Shown here in pieces: positions 25,395-33,418 of a stretch of DNA of 64,000 nt (position 1 is its first letter; the number at the start of each line of letters is the position of its first letter). Under the pieces are notes generated by a model. It did no database searches. It was given only the letters and a program-made list of their open reading frames with translations, and was not told the DNA's origin. Origin of the DNA: Ga0077530 sp035565975 (GTDB taxonomy: Bacteria > Pseudomonadota > Alphaproteobacteria > Rhizobiales > Hyphomicrobiaceae); contig DATMRT010000043.1 in assembly GCA_035565975.1 (NCBI GenBank), positions 1-64,000 on the forward strand, read 5' to 3'. Made by a program: the position numbers and the translations under genes.

Positions 25395-26846
25395 TTGCGC
25401 AGTACGCTTGCACGGCTTCTGACGGGCCTTGTCCTCTGTTCGGCTGCCGCCGCCCTTGGCGCGAGCATGGTCGGAGCGAACCGCGACGGCGACCGCACGA
25501 TCTCGCTCTACAACATCCACACGAAGGAAACGGTCACCGTTACATACAAGCGGGACGGCAAGTTCGTTCCCGCGGCCATGGAGCGCGTCAATTGGGTCTT
25601 GCGCGACTGGCGCAAGAACGAGCCGACGACCATGGACCCCGAGCTCGTAGATCTCCTCTGGGAGATCCACACCGAGCTCGGCTCGAAGGTTCCGATTCAT
25701 ATCATCTCCGGCTATCGCTCGCGCGGCACGAATAACATGCTCCGGCAGACGCGCGGCGGGCAGGCCGAGAAGAGCCAGCACATCAACGGCAAGGCGGCCG
25801 ACGTCCACTTCCCCGACGTCCCCATTCAGCGCCTGCGCTATTCAGCGCTCATCCGCGAGCGCGGCGGCGTCGGCTATTATCCGCTCTCCGCCATTCCGTT
25901 CGTGCATGTGGACACCGCCCGCGTGCGCGCGTGGCCACGACTGCCGCGACAAGAGCTGGCATTGCTCTTCCCGAGCGGGCACACGCAGCATATGCCCGCC
26001 GACGGCGGTCCGCTGACGGCCGAGGACGCGCGCGCAGCCCGGACGCGCCTCGCGAGTGCCGGTGGCGAGATCGGTGCTTTCCTGGACCTGCAGCGGCGCG
26101 GACCGCGCCCTCAGATAGTCGTCGCGGAAGCGCGTCCGCCCGCGCAATCTGCCTGGCAGCAGGCCGCTGCACCTGAGCCGCCGCCAATGCCATCGAAGCG
26201 GCCTTCGCCGCCAACGCGCACGCTTGCCGACGAACTGCGCCTTGCCTCCGCGGGCCCCAGTGCTCCGGATCGCGGGCAGCTCCACAATCTCGTCCGCCAT
26301 GCCAGCATGATGCCCGAGCCGCGCCTTCTCGCCCCGCCGAAGCCGGCCGCGCGGCCGCCGACCATCGCGAGCCTCGCTGCAGAAGCGCTCGAGGAACGGC
26401 GGGCCGATGCGCCGGGCCATCAGGTGGCGGCTCTCGATGCCGCTGGCTGGACGATGCCACGCGAGCCAGCCTCATCGCCGCCCGTCGGCCGCTTCGGCTG
26501 GGGGAAGACGGGGCATGAACTGCGCTGGGTTTCCGCGACCGAATTCGACGAAGATCATGACGATGAGCTGAGCTATCGCCCATTCCCGATCGCGCCGCTG
26601 CTCACTGAACGCGCCGACGACCCTCTGCTCGCCGATCTCGTGAGACCGGACGTGTCGCGGACCCTCGAGATGATCGACCAGCCCGTCTCGCGCCTGCCGT
26701 TGCATTTCCGCCCGACGCCGCACGTGGCGGCGTTGATGTGGTCGCAGCAGTTCACGGGCAATGCGGTCGGTCTCGACCGTCTCAGCGCGTCATCGCGCCA
26801 GGGCGCCGTCATTCAGCCGCGCCCCGTGCAGACCAGCTCGCGCTGA
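25395..26846 (+). CDS. DUF882/YcbK-family murein-endopeptidase-like exported protein
   Basis: The N-terminal signal (LARLLTGLVLCSAAAALGAS) is followed by a peptidase M15-like domain (about 35-195). Zn-site motifs are visible: IISGYRSRGTN, SQHINGKAADVHF (His and Asp) and FVHVDTARVR (His-X-Asp). Relatives such as MepK cut peptidoglycan cross-links. The second half (about 200-483) is a long Pro/Ala/Arg-rich low-complexity tail with no recognised domain, unusual for the roughly 190-residue family. The start is probably TTG at 25395 after GGGGAAG. About 220 bases upstream hold no gene. Confidence 0.8.
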   Translation: MRSTLARLLTGLVLCSAAAALGASMVGANRDGDRTISLYNIHTKETVTVTYKRDGKFVPAAMERVNWVLRDWRKNEPTTMDPELVDLLWEIHTELGSKVPIHIISGYRSRGTNNMLRQTRGGQAEKSQHINGKAADVHFPDVPIQRLRYSALIRERGGVGYYPLSAIPFVHVDTARVRAWPRLPRQELALLFPSGHTQHMPADGGPLTAEDARAARTRLASAGGEIGAFLDLQRRGPRPQIVVAEARPPAQSAWQQAAAPEPPPMPSKRPSPPTRTLADELRLASAGPSAPDRGQLHNLVRHASMMPEPRLLAPPKPAARPPTIASLAAEALEERRADAPGHQVAALDAAGWTMPREPASSPPVGRFGWGKTGHELRWVSATEFDEDHDDELSYRPFPIAPLLTERADDPLLADLVRPDVSRTLEMIDQPVSRLPLHFRPTPHVAALMWSQQFTGNAVGLDRLSASSRQGAVIQPRPVQTSSR

Positions 26847-26952
26847 CGTGATCCCGCCCAAAATCAAGGCCGCCTGCGGAAACTCTCTACACGCGTCACG
26901 TTCTTGACTATAGTTCGGCCCGACCCATGAGCCCGACGTAGAGGAGGCGTCC

Positions 26953-27519
26953 ATGAGTACGACCGCAATGGTTCTGCTCGGCATTGTCGCAGCCGTCGTG
27001 CTGCTGGCGATCGCGACATACAACGGCCTCGTCGGCCTGCGCCAGCGCGTGCGCCAGTCCTTCGCCGACGTCGATGTGCAACTCAAGCAGCGGCACGATC
27101 TCGTCCCGAACCTCGTCGAGACTGTAAAAGGCTACGCGAGCCACGAGCGCGAGACCCTCGAGAACGTCATCAAGGCGCGCAACGCCGCGGTCGCCGCCAG
27201 CGGGCCTGCGGCACAGGCCCAGGCCGAGAATATGCTGACGGGAATGCTCCGCCAGCTCTTCGCGCTTTCCGAGGCCTATCCCGATCTCAAGGCGAACGCG
27301 AATTTCCAGCAGCTCCAGACCGAGCTCGGGGATATCGAGAACAAGATTGCCGCCGCGCGCCGTTTCTTCAACAATGTCGTTGCGGAATACAACACCAAGC
27401 GCGAGAGCTTCCCGGCCGTCTTCTTCGCGAACATGCTCGGGTTCACGCGCGAAGATTTCTTCAATCTCGACGAAGGCGAGCGCGCTGCCACCAAGGATGC
27501 GCCGAAGGTGCAGTTCTAG
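26953..27519 (+). CDS. lemA: LemA-family membrane protein
   Basis: LemA has one N-terminal membrane segment (about residues 5-24), with the rest a helical bundle in the cytoplasm or periplasm. The 188-residue protein has the family's YNGLVGLRQRVRQSFADVDVQLKQRHDLVPNLVE and ends with NVVAEYNTKRESFPAVFFANMLGF. Its role is unknown, but it nearly always accompanies an M48 protease gene, as here (30 bases apart). Confidence 0.93.
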   Translation: MSTTAMVLLGIVAAVVLLAIATYNGLVGLRQRVRQSFADVDVQLKQRHDLVPNLVETVKGYASHERETLENVIKARNAAVAASGPAAQAQAENMLTGMLRQLFALSEAYPDLKANANFQQLQTELGDIENKIAAARRFFNNVVAEYNTKRESFPAVFFANMLGFTREDFFNLDEGERAATKDAPKVQF

Positions 27520-27549
27520 GCGCCGGGCGCGGGTGAGCAGGATCGAGCG

Positions 27550-28632
27550 ATGGGCGGCGCTTACGGCCTCTATACGCACATTCGCGCGAACCGTATCCGG
27601 TCCGTGATCCTCCTCGCCGGCTTCATCGTGCTGCTGCACGCGCTGCAGTATTCGATCCTCATCATCGTGAATGCCTTCAGCGGCGGCGATCTCGAATACA
27701 TTCTCTGGGCCGCCGGTCAGCAGTTCTGGTCAACGTGGCCACTCGCGATGCTGATTGCGCTCGGCTGGTTCGTGATCGCCTTCTTCGGCTATCGCGCCAT
27801 GATCCGCTCGGCGACCGGCGCGCGCGGCGTTACGCGCAAGGAGGCGCCCGAGCTCTACAACATGCTCGAGAACCTCTGCATCTCGCGGGGCATCACCATG
27901 CCGCGCCTCGAGATCATCGAGACGCCGGCGCTCAACGCCTACGCGGCAGGCCTGCGCGAAGGCGACTATACGATCGCCGTCACGCGCGGGCTTCTCGAGC
28001 GGCTGGAGCCGGCTGAGATCGAGGCCGTCCTGGCGCACGAGCTGACCCACATCCGCAATCGCGACACGCAGCTCATGGTGGTTGCGGTGATCTTCGCCGG
28101 CATCTTCGGCTTCATCGGCGACATGCTCATCCGGCGCTGGGATTTTCCTTACGGCTGGTCGCCGACACCGCGTCGCTTCCCGGATGACGACCGCAGCCCG
28201 TGGCAAGGTGCGCCGACGACGAGCCAGGATACCGATGACAGCGGTCGGCGTGGCGGAGGCGGAGGAGGCGGTGGGGCTGCGATCATCGCTATTCTGATCG
28301 CGGTGGCGATCATCCTCATTTCCTGGGGCATCTCGACACTCATCCGCTTCGCCCTTTCGCGCTCGCGCGAGTATCTCGCCGACGCCGGCTCCGTCGAGCT
28401 CACGAAGAACCCGGATGCCATGATTTCTGCCCTTCGCAAGATCGAGCGGAATGCCTCCTTGGACGTGCCGTCGCGCATGGAGGCCTTCTTCATCGAGAAC
28501 CCGCTGCCGAACCGGATCACGGGCCTGCTCGCCACGCACCCTTCCGTCGAGGAGCGCGTCGATGCGCTCGTGAAATATGCTGCCGGTCGCGATCTCGTCG
28601 CTGGACCCTGGAGCGGCCGCTCCGGCGCGTGA
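27550..28632 (+). CDS. M48-family (HtpX-like) membrane metalloprotease
   Basis: The protein is 360 residues with two N-terminal membrane segments, the zinc motif HELTH at 163-167, a third ligand in SREYLADAGSVEL, and two further membrane segments. Between them is a Gly-rich insert with eight consecutive glycines, near residues 235-245, and an acidic stretch (PDDDRSPWQ) before it. The domain architecture suits membrane-protein quality control. It is probably co-transcribed with lemA. Confidence 0.9.
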   Translation: MGGAYGLYTHIRANRIRSVILLAGFIVLLHALQYSILIIVNAFSGGDLEYILWAAGQQFWSTWPLAMLIALGWFVIAFFGYRAMIRSATGARGVTRKEAPELYNMLENLCISRGITMPRLEIIETPALNAYAAGLREGDYTIAVTRGLLERLEPAEIEAVLAHELTHIRNRDTQLMVVAVIFAGIFGFIGDMLIRRWDFPYGWSPTPRRFPDDDRSPWQGAPTTSQDTDDSGRRGGGGGGGGAAIIAILIAVAIILISWGISTLIRFALSRSREYLADAGSVELTKNPDAMISALRKIERNASLDVPSRMEAFFIENPLPNRITGLLATHPSVEERVDALVKYAAGRDLVAGPWSGRSGA

Positions 28633-28688
28633 CATCACCGCACGGTTGATGCTGTAATCCTCCCGTCACAACAGGGGAGCGCGCCAGC

Positions 28689-29777
28689 ATGTCCCGGATC
28701 ACGTCCGTCGAGCCGATCGTGCTCAAGATCCCGTTCTCCGATGGCAGCACAGGCGTCGGGCTGATGCCGGTCAAATGGACGAGCCTCGAAATCGTCCTCG
28801 TGAAGGTGGCGACAGACGATGGGCTTATCGGCTGGGGCGAGGCGTTCGGCTATTTCTGCGCGGCCTCAGTGGCCGCAGCCGTGCGTGACATGGTGGCGCC
28901 GGTCGTCGTCGGGCAGGAAGCCGACGATCCCGCGGCGGTCAATCTCGCCCTGCAGCGTCGTCTCCATCTGCACGGCCGCTACGGCATTACGATCTTTGCG
29001 ATATCGGGACTCGACATCGCGCTCTGGGATATCGTCGGCAAGCGCGCCGGCAAATCCGTGGCGCACCTCTTGGGCGGTCGCAAGCGCGAGAGCATTCCCG
29101 CCTACGCGAGCCTCATGCGCTATGGCGACCCCGCGCTCGTCGAGAAGTTCGCGGAGAAGGCCGCGAGCGACGGCTACACCGACGTGAAGCTGCACGAGAT
29201 CACGCGGGAGACGATCGGCGCGGGCCGTAAAGGTGCTGGTCCGAAAATTCGCCTCACAACGGATATCAACTGCAACTGGAGCTTAGCCCAAACCATCGCG
29301 ATGATGCCCTTCCTGAAGGAGATCGATCTCTTCTGGCTCGAAGAGCCGATTTTCCCGCCCGAGGATTGGGAAGCCCTGAAATCGCTCCAGCGTTTCGGCA
29401 TCGCGATCTCGGCCGGCGAAAACGCCTGCACGGCCATGGAATTCTCCCGTCTCGTCGAGGCCGTGACGTATCCGCAGCCGAGTGTGACCAAGGTCGGCGG
29501 CATCACGGAGGCCGTCTCGATCTGCGACATCACCGCCCGCGCAGGCAAGACCGTCATGCCGCATTCCCCATACTTCGGGCCGGGTTATTGGGCGACTCTA
29601 CAACTCGCCGCCGCACGCACCGAAGTCGGTCTCTTCGAGTATCTCTACGTCAGCGCGGATGCCGTCATCGACGAGAGCATGCCGCGGCCGCAGAAGGGCG
29701 TGCTGGCTGTTCCCGATCTGCCAGGTATTGGCTGTACGCCCGATCCGAAGATCATCGAAAAGTATCGCGTGGCGTAG
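28689..29777 (+). CDS. Mandelate racemase/muconate lactonizing enzyme family protein
   Basis: This is an enolase-superfamily enzyme (362 aa) that abstracts a proton alpha to a carboxylate. Magnesium ligands are Asp192 (TTDINCNW), Glu218 (LEEP) and Glu244 (SAGEN). On one face the usual Lys-X-Lys is Lys167-X-His169 (DVKLHE); His292 (MPHSPY) is on the other face. Substrates of the family include sugar acids and mandelate; this one cannot be assigned. The ATG at 28689 has GGGGAG upstream. It is monocistronic. Confidence 0.86.
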   Translation: MSRITSVEPIVLKIPFSDGSTGVGLMPVKWTSLEIVLVKVATDDGLIGWGEAFGYFCAASVAAAVRDMVAPVVVGQEADDPAAVNLALQRRLHLHGRYGITIFAISGLDIALWDIVGKRAGKSVAHLLGGRKRESIPAYASLMRYGDPALVEKFAEKAASDGYTDVKLHEITRETIGAGRKGAGPKIRLTTDINCNWSLAQTIAMMPFLKEIDLFWLEEPIFPPEDWEALKSLQRFGIAISAGENACTAMEFSRLVEAVTYPQPSVTKVGGITEAVSICDITARAGKTVMPHSPYFGPGYWATLQLAAARTEVGLFEYLYVSADAVIDESMPRPQKGVLAVPDLPGIGCTPDPKIIEKYRVA

Positions 29778-29971
29778 ACCGCCCATTCGATCCCGGACAG
29801 TTGTAATGCGCGTCAACTGCAGCTTCGTGGTGCGGACGAATGTGCCACGCTGCCGCGCAAACCCGACCTCGCCTAGACGAAGCCGTTGGCACCTTCGCAC
29901 GCGCCACACATCGGGGCTGCGAATCAATTAACTATCAGTCCGTTGAGCTCTGACTATCGGAACCCACGGAA

Positions 29972-30760
29972 ATGCACTGCCGCCGCCAGGATCTGGATCC
30001 GCGCCTGTACTGGCTCGTCGAGCATCTCGATGCGGCGCTGGCAGCCGGCGATCAGCTCATGTCCCTCTCGCTCGAGGTGACCGAGCCGACGCCGACCATG
30101 GGACCGCGGCGCCTGCGCACGCGCGTTGCGCGCTTCATCCGTTTCGTGTCGCAGGTGCGCAACCTCGAAGCATCGCTCATCGCACACATTCTGCAGGCCC
30201 GCCGCCGCGTCGCCGAGCTACCACGCGGGCGTGGCCCTCTGAGGCTGCTGCTCGACCCGTTCTCGAGTGGCACAACCGTGCTGCTCGACGCCGTCGCCGA
30301 GTACGGCGATCCCGCAGGGTTCGCCTTCAATACGGGCGCCGACCGTCTCGCCTATCTGAGAGCCCGCGGTCTCGTTGCCGGCGACAGCGGCGCGCTCATG
30401 CCCGTGACGACGTTCGAGATCGACGAGAGCTTCCGCGTTGCAGGCCGGATCGAGCTCGGGCCGCTGCTGGATCTCGTTGAGGCCTTTCTCAATGCGCTCA
30501 ACACCGAGTTCGGCATCTGGCATGAGCCGGTGGACGACGTCGAGGAAGAAGTCGTCGCGGAGCCGGAGGCGCGGGCGGTCCACGACGTGGTGTCTGCGCT
30601 GGCACCCTCGCTTACTGATCAGATCGCCAGTGTGCGAGCGCTTCTCGTCGGCAACCGGCCATCCGTAGTGACGCCGCCAACGTTCGATGCGGCTCACAAG
30701 CCGGGTTCCCTTGCGGCCGCGCTTGCGGAACTCAAGGCCGAGCGCACGCCGGCGGAATAA
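29972..30760 (+). CDS. Conserved-looking protein of unknown function
   Basis: The 262-residue protein has no signal peptide or membrane segment. Its N-terminal third is helical and basic (LRTRVARFIRFVSQVRNLEASLIAHILQARRRV). A central part (DPFSSGTTVLLDAVAEYGDP) is followed by an acidic segment (DDVEEEVVAEPEARAVHD) and a Pro/Ala-rich end. Codon use is like that of its neighbours. I do not recognise the family. It ends convergent to hsp20 with a dispersed repeat between. Confidence 0.6.
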   Translation: MHCRRQDLDPRLYWLVEHLDAALAAGDQLMSLSLEVTEPTPTMGPRRLRTRVARFIRFVSQVRNLEASLIAHILQARRRVAELPRGRGPLRLLLDPFSSGTTVLLDAVAEYGDPAGFAFNTGADRLAYLRARGLVAGDSGALMPVTTFEIDESFRVAGRIELGPLLDLVEAFLNALNTEFGIWHEPVDDVEEEVVAEPEARAVHDVVSALAPSLTDQIASVRALLVGNRPSVVTPPTFDAAHKPGSLAAALAELKAERTPAE

Positions 30761-30764
30761 AAGC

Positions 30765-30915
30765 CATAAAAGCGGGGTTCCGGGGGTGTTCCTCGCCGCG
30801 GACGAGCGCCATCGCCATGGCCGCCGCGGGCATAGCACCACGGCTGAAGGTGTAAGCACTTCCTCCAAGCAGCCCGCGGCACTGTAAGAAGCCGGCCCCG
30901 CTCGCGCCGAAAGTG
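30765..30915 (-). repeat. Dispersed intergenic repeat, copy E (degenerate)
   Basis: CCATAAAAG followed by CGGGGTTCCGGGGGTG at 30765-30788 matches the minus-strand reading of the copy at 33170-33273. The remainder to about 30915, ending near CTCGCGCCGAA, is only loosely similar. It lies in the convergent junction between the unknown protein gene and hsp20. Confidence 0.45.
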
Positions 30916-30936
30916 CGACGATCACCGCAGACGCAA

Positions 30937-30968
30937 ACGAAAATCCCCTCCCCGACCGGGGAGGGGAT
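30937..30968 (-). terminator. Rho-independent terminator of hsp20
   Basis: ATCCCCTCCCCG (30943-30954) pairs perfectly with CGGGGAGGGGAT (30957-30968) around a two-base loop. On the minus strand it is followed by TTTTCGTTTG, a fair U-rich tail. It lies about 30 bases past the hsp20 stop. Confidence 0.75.
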
Positions 30969-30998
30969 CACGCATGTTACGCGATGCGAGGCCGTCCT

Positions 30999-31445
30999 TT
31001 AGACATGGGCCTCGATCTGCTTCGTGGCGCCGTTGCCGATCTGGACAGACCGCGGCTTCAGCCGCTCCGGCACGTTGCGCACGAGGTCGACATGGAGCAG
31101 GCCGTCCTGCAGGTCCGCACCCGTTACCTCGACATGGTCAGCAAGCTGGAACCGACGCTCGAAAGCGCGGGTCGCGATGCCGCGATGCAGGAACTGGCGG
31201 TCCTTGTCGTCGGATTTCTTCTCGCCCTTTACGGTGAGCGACTGCTCCTTCACCTGGATGTCGATCTCATCCTTGGTGAAGCCGGCGACGGCCATCGTGA
31301 TCCGATACTTGTTATCGTCGGTACGCTCGATGTTGTACGGGGGGTACGTGCTCGCCTCGCCCTCGACGCCACCGTCCAGAAGCTGGAACAGGCGGTCGAA
31401 GCCAACGGTCGAACGGTACAGGGGGGCAAAATCGAAGGGTCGCAT
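30999..31445 (-). CDS. Small heat-shock protein Hsp20 (IbpA-like)
   Basis: Small heat-shock proteins bind unfolding proteins and hold them for refolding. The 148-residue protein has a Phe-rich N terminus (RPFDFAPLYRSTVGFDRLF), an alpha-crystallin domain (YNIERTDDNKYRITMAVAGF, then LTVKGEK and FERRFQLADHV) and the C-terminal tail with NVPERLKPRSVQI. The ribosome-binding site GGAGG is inside a predicted ROSE hairpin, and a sigma-32 type promoter lies upstream, so it should be induced by heat both transcriptionally and translationally. The rpoH gene is 12 kb away in the same window. Confidence 0.94.
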   Translation of the reverse strand: MRPFDFAPLYRSTVGFDRLFQLLDGGVEGEASTYPPYNIERTDDNKYRITMAVAGFTKDEIDIQVKEQSLTVKGEKKSDDKDRQFLHRGIATRAFERRFQLADHVEVTGADLQDGLLHVDLVRNVPERLKPRSVQIGNGATKQIEAHV

Positions 31446-31542
31446 AGGTGTAGTCCTCCATAAGAAGCGACTTTCCGGTGCGCCTGCCCATCGGGGCCAG
31501 GCACTTCTTCAGTGCACCCGCATGGCGGCGTGCACACCCAGG
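31446..31542 (-). promoter_or_regulatory. ROSE-type RNA thermometer in the hsp20 5' leader
   Basis: On the minus strand the last leader hairpin occupies 31452-31472: AGTC-G-CTTC pairs with GGAG-GACT around TTAT, leaving one bulged G inside a TCGCT sequence. That is the ROSE signature (U-Y-G-C-U opposite the Shine-Dalgarno sequence). GGAGG (31455-31459) ends 9 bases before the ATG. Further helices upstream, for example GTGCAC/GTGCAC around 31500-31535, complete the roughly 95-base leader. Confidence 0.7.
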
Positions 31543-31571
31543 ATTTAGGGGCGCGTTCGGGGGCTTTCAAG
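31543..31571 (-). promoter_or_regulatory. Sigma-32 (RpoH) type promoter of hsp20
   Basis: Read on the minus strand, CTTGAAA (31565-31571) is followed after 13 bases by CCCCTAAAT (31543-31551), close to the heat-shock consensus CTTGAAA-N11-15-CCCCATNT. The -35 box forms the loop of a GGGGGC/GCCCCC hairpin at about 31558-31577 which is also positioned as the gatB terminator. Confidence 0.7.
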
Positions 31572-31577
31572 GCCCCC
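31558..31577 (-). terminator. Hairpin downstream of gatB overlapping the hsp20 promoter
   Basis: GGGGGC and GCCCCC pair around the 7-base loop CTTGAAA, about 30 bases beyond the gatB stop codon on the minus strand. No clear U-run follows. It may separate gatB transcription from the heat-shock gene. Confidence 0.5.
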
Positions 31578-31608
31578 GGTCTGTCTGGAATTGTACGAGA
31601 GACGGGCC

Positions 31609-33093
31609 TCAGATGCCGAGCTTGGCCTTCAGGATCTCGTTCACCGCCTGAGGGTTGGCCTTGCCGCCGGACTGCTTCATGACCTGGCCGACGAACCAGC
31701 CGAGCATGCTGGGCTTGGCCTTGACCTGCTCGACCTTGTCCGGGTTCGCGGCGATGATCGCATCCACGGCGGCTTCGATGGCGCCCGTGTCCGTGACCTG
31801 GCGCATGCCGCGCTTCTCGACGATTTCGGCCGGATCGCCGCCCTCCGTCCAGAGGATTTCGAAGAGATCCTTGGCGATCTTGCCCGAGATGGTGCCATCG
31901 ACGACAAGGCGAACGAGCCCGCCGAGCTGCTTCGCGGAGATGGGCGAAGCGCCGATCTCCTTGCCTTCCTTGTTCAGGCGGCCGAACAGCTCATTGATCA
32001 CCCAGTTGGCGGCGAGCTTGCCATCCGTACCCTTGGCGACCGCCTCATAGAAATCAGCATCGTCGCGCTCGGCGACGAGCACGCTCGCGTCGTAGGCGGA
32101 GAGCCCATAGGTCTTCATGAAGCGTGCGCGTTTCTCGTCCGGCAGCTCGGGCAGATCTTTCGCGAGGCCGTCGACCCAGCTCTGCTCGAGCTCCAGCGGC
32201 AGCAGATCCGGATCGGGGAAATAGCGATAGTCGTGCGCCTCCTCCTTCGAGCGCATGGAACGCGTCTCGCCCTTCGACGCATCGAAGAGACGCGTCTCCT
32301 GGTCGATCTTGCCGCCATCCTCCAGAATGCCGATCTGGCGGCGCGCTTCTGCTTCGACGGCCTGCCCGATGAAGCGGATGGAATTGACGTTCTTGATCTC
32401 GCAGCGCGTGCCGAGCGGCTCGCCGGGGCGGCGCACGGAGACGTTCACGTCGGCGCGCAGGTTGCCCTTCTCCATGTCGCCGTCGCATGTGCCGAGATAG
32501 CGCAGGATCGTGCGCAGCTTGGTCACGTATGCCTGCGCCTCTTTCGACGAGCGCAGATCGGGCCGCGACACGATCTCCATGAGCGCAACGCCGGAGCGGT
32601 TCAGATCGACGTAGGAATAGTCGGGGTGCTGGTCGTGGATGGACTTGCCGGCGTCCTGCTCCAGATGCAGCCGCTCGATGCCGATGGTCTTCGTCTCGCC
32701 ATCGACGTCGATCTCGACCTCACCCTCGCCGACGATCGGGCTCTTGTACTGGCTGATCTGATAGCCCTGCGGCAGATCGGGGTAGAAGTAGTTTTTGCGG
32801 TCGAAAACGCTGTCGAGATGGATCTCGGCCTTGAGCCCAAGCCCCGTGCGCACGGCCTGCGCAATGCATTCCTCGTTGATCACCGGCAGCATTCCGGGCA
32901 TGGCCGCGTCGACGAGGCTGACATGGCTGTTCGGCTCGCCGCCGAACGCCGTCGAGGCACCCGAGAAGAGCTTGGCCTTGCTCGCGACCTGGGCGTGGAC
33001 CTCCATGCCCACGATCACCTCCCAGTCGCCGGTCGCGCCCGCGATCAGGTTGGAGGTTTTGCCTTTGGCCTTCTCTTTGACCTTGTCCTGCAT
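31609..33093 (-). CDS. gatB: Asp-tRNA(Asn)/Glu-tRNA(Gln) amidotransferase subunit B
   Basis: GatB binds and phosphorylates the misacylated tRNA so GatA-derived ammonia can make Gln-tRNA or Asn-tRNA. The protein is 494 residues. It has WEVIVGMEVHAQ near 20-31, DRKNYFYPDLPQGYQISQYK, MEIVSRPDLRS, and YRYFPDPDLLPLEL. The helical domain and YqeY-like C-terminal tail end at AVNEILKAKLGI. The ATG at 33093 has GGAAGA upstream; the open frame continues to 33150 without support. gatA and gatC are not nearby. Confidence 0.97.
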   Translation of the reverse strand: MQDKVKEKAKGKTSNLIAGATGDWEVIVGMEVHAQVASKAKLFSGASTAFGGEPNSHVSLVDAAMPGMLPVINEECIAQAVRTGLGLKAEIHLDSVFDRKNYFYPDLPQGYQISQYKSPIVGEGEVEIDVDGETKTIGIERLHLEQDAGKSIHDQHPDYSYVDLNRSGVALMEIVSRPDLRSSKEAQAYVTKLRTILRYLGTCDGDMEKGNLRADVNVSVRRPGEPLGTRCEIKNVNSIRFIGQAVEAEARRQIGILEDGGKIDQETRLFDASKGETRSMRSKEEAHDYRYFPDPDLLPLELEQSWVDGLAKDLPELPDEKRARFMKTYGLSAYDASVLVAERDDADFYEAVAKGTDGKLAANWVINELFGRLNKEGKEIGASPISAKQLGGLVRLVVDGTISGKIAKDLFEILWTEGGDPAEIVEKRGMRQVTDTGAIEAAVDAIIAANPDKVEQVKAKPSMLGWFVGQVMKQSGGKANPQAVNEILKAKLGI

Positions 33094-33169
33094 TGTCTTC
33101 CGTCCGTGAAATCGACGCCCCTGCATGGCAGGAGGCGGCGGCGGATGCAAGTCGCGCAGTGCCTCAGGT

Positions 33170-33273
33170 GGCGCCTCCGGCGCGAACAGGGCCGCATGCC
33201 TCTGGCTTGCCTTCGGTATGACCCCTGTAACCCGCTTGGGGGCACCCCCAAACGCCTGTCTTTTATGGATTTG
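33170..33273 (+). repeat. Dispersed intergenic repeat, copy C
   Basis: It shares with 50207-50308, in order, GCGCC-CGGCGCGAA, AGGGC, GCATGCCTCTGGC, GCCT, CCCT, ACCCGC and TGGGGG-CACC. It ends with GTCTTTTATGGATTTGG, seen inverted as CATAAAAG at copies A and E. This is the only copy not between convergent genes. Confidence 0.7.
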
Positions 33274-33376
33274 GAGTGCACGGCACGCGCAACAAGACCC
33301 GTCTCCCCGTCCTATACGGGGAGAAGGCTAGGATGAGGGGCGGCCACTTGTGCTGACGTTTGCATATGCGGCCGCT

Positions 33377-33406
33377 CCTCACCCCATTGAAGGCAATGGG
33401 GAGAGG
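33377..33406 (-). terminator. Hairpin after rfbD
   Basis: CCCCATTG (33382-33389) pairs with CAATGGGG (33394-33401), extended by four more pairs after one mismatch, with an AAGG loop. It starts 13 bases past the rfbD stop on the minus strand; no U-run. Confidence 0.5.
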
Positions 33407-33418
33407 GGGAAAAGGAGA

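Larger units (their letters stand above)
33094..33418. other. Repeat-rich intergenic region between gatB and rfbD
   Basis: No gene is visible. It holds a dispersed-repeat copy (33170-33273), a hairpin TCTCCCCGT/ACGGGGAGA at 33302-33324, and another at 33377-33406. The gatB promoter must lie near 33100-33170. Confidence 0.7.
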
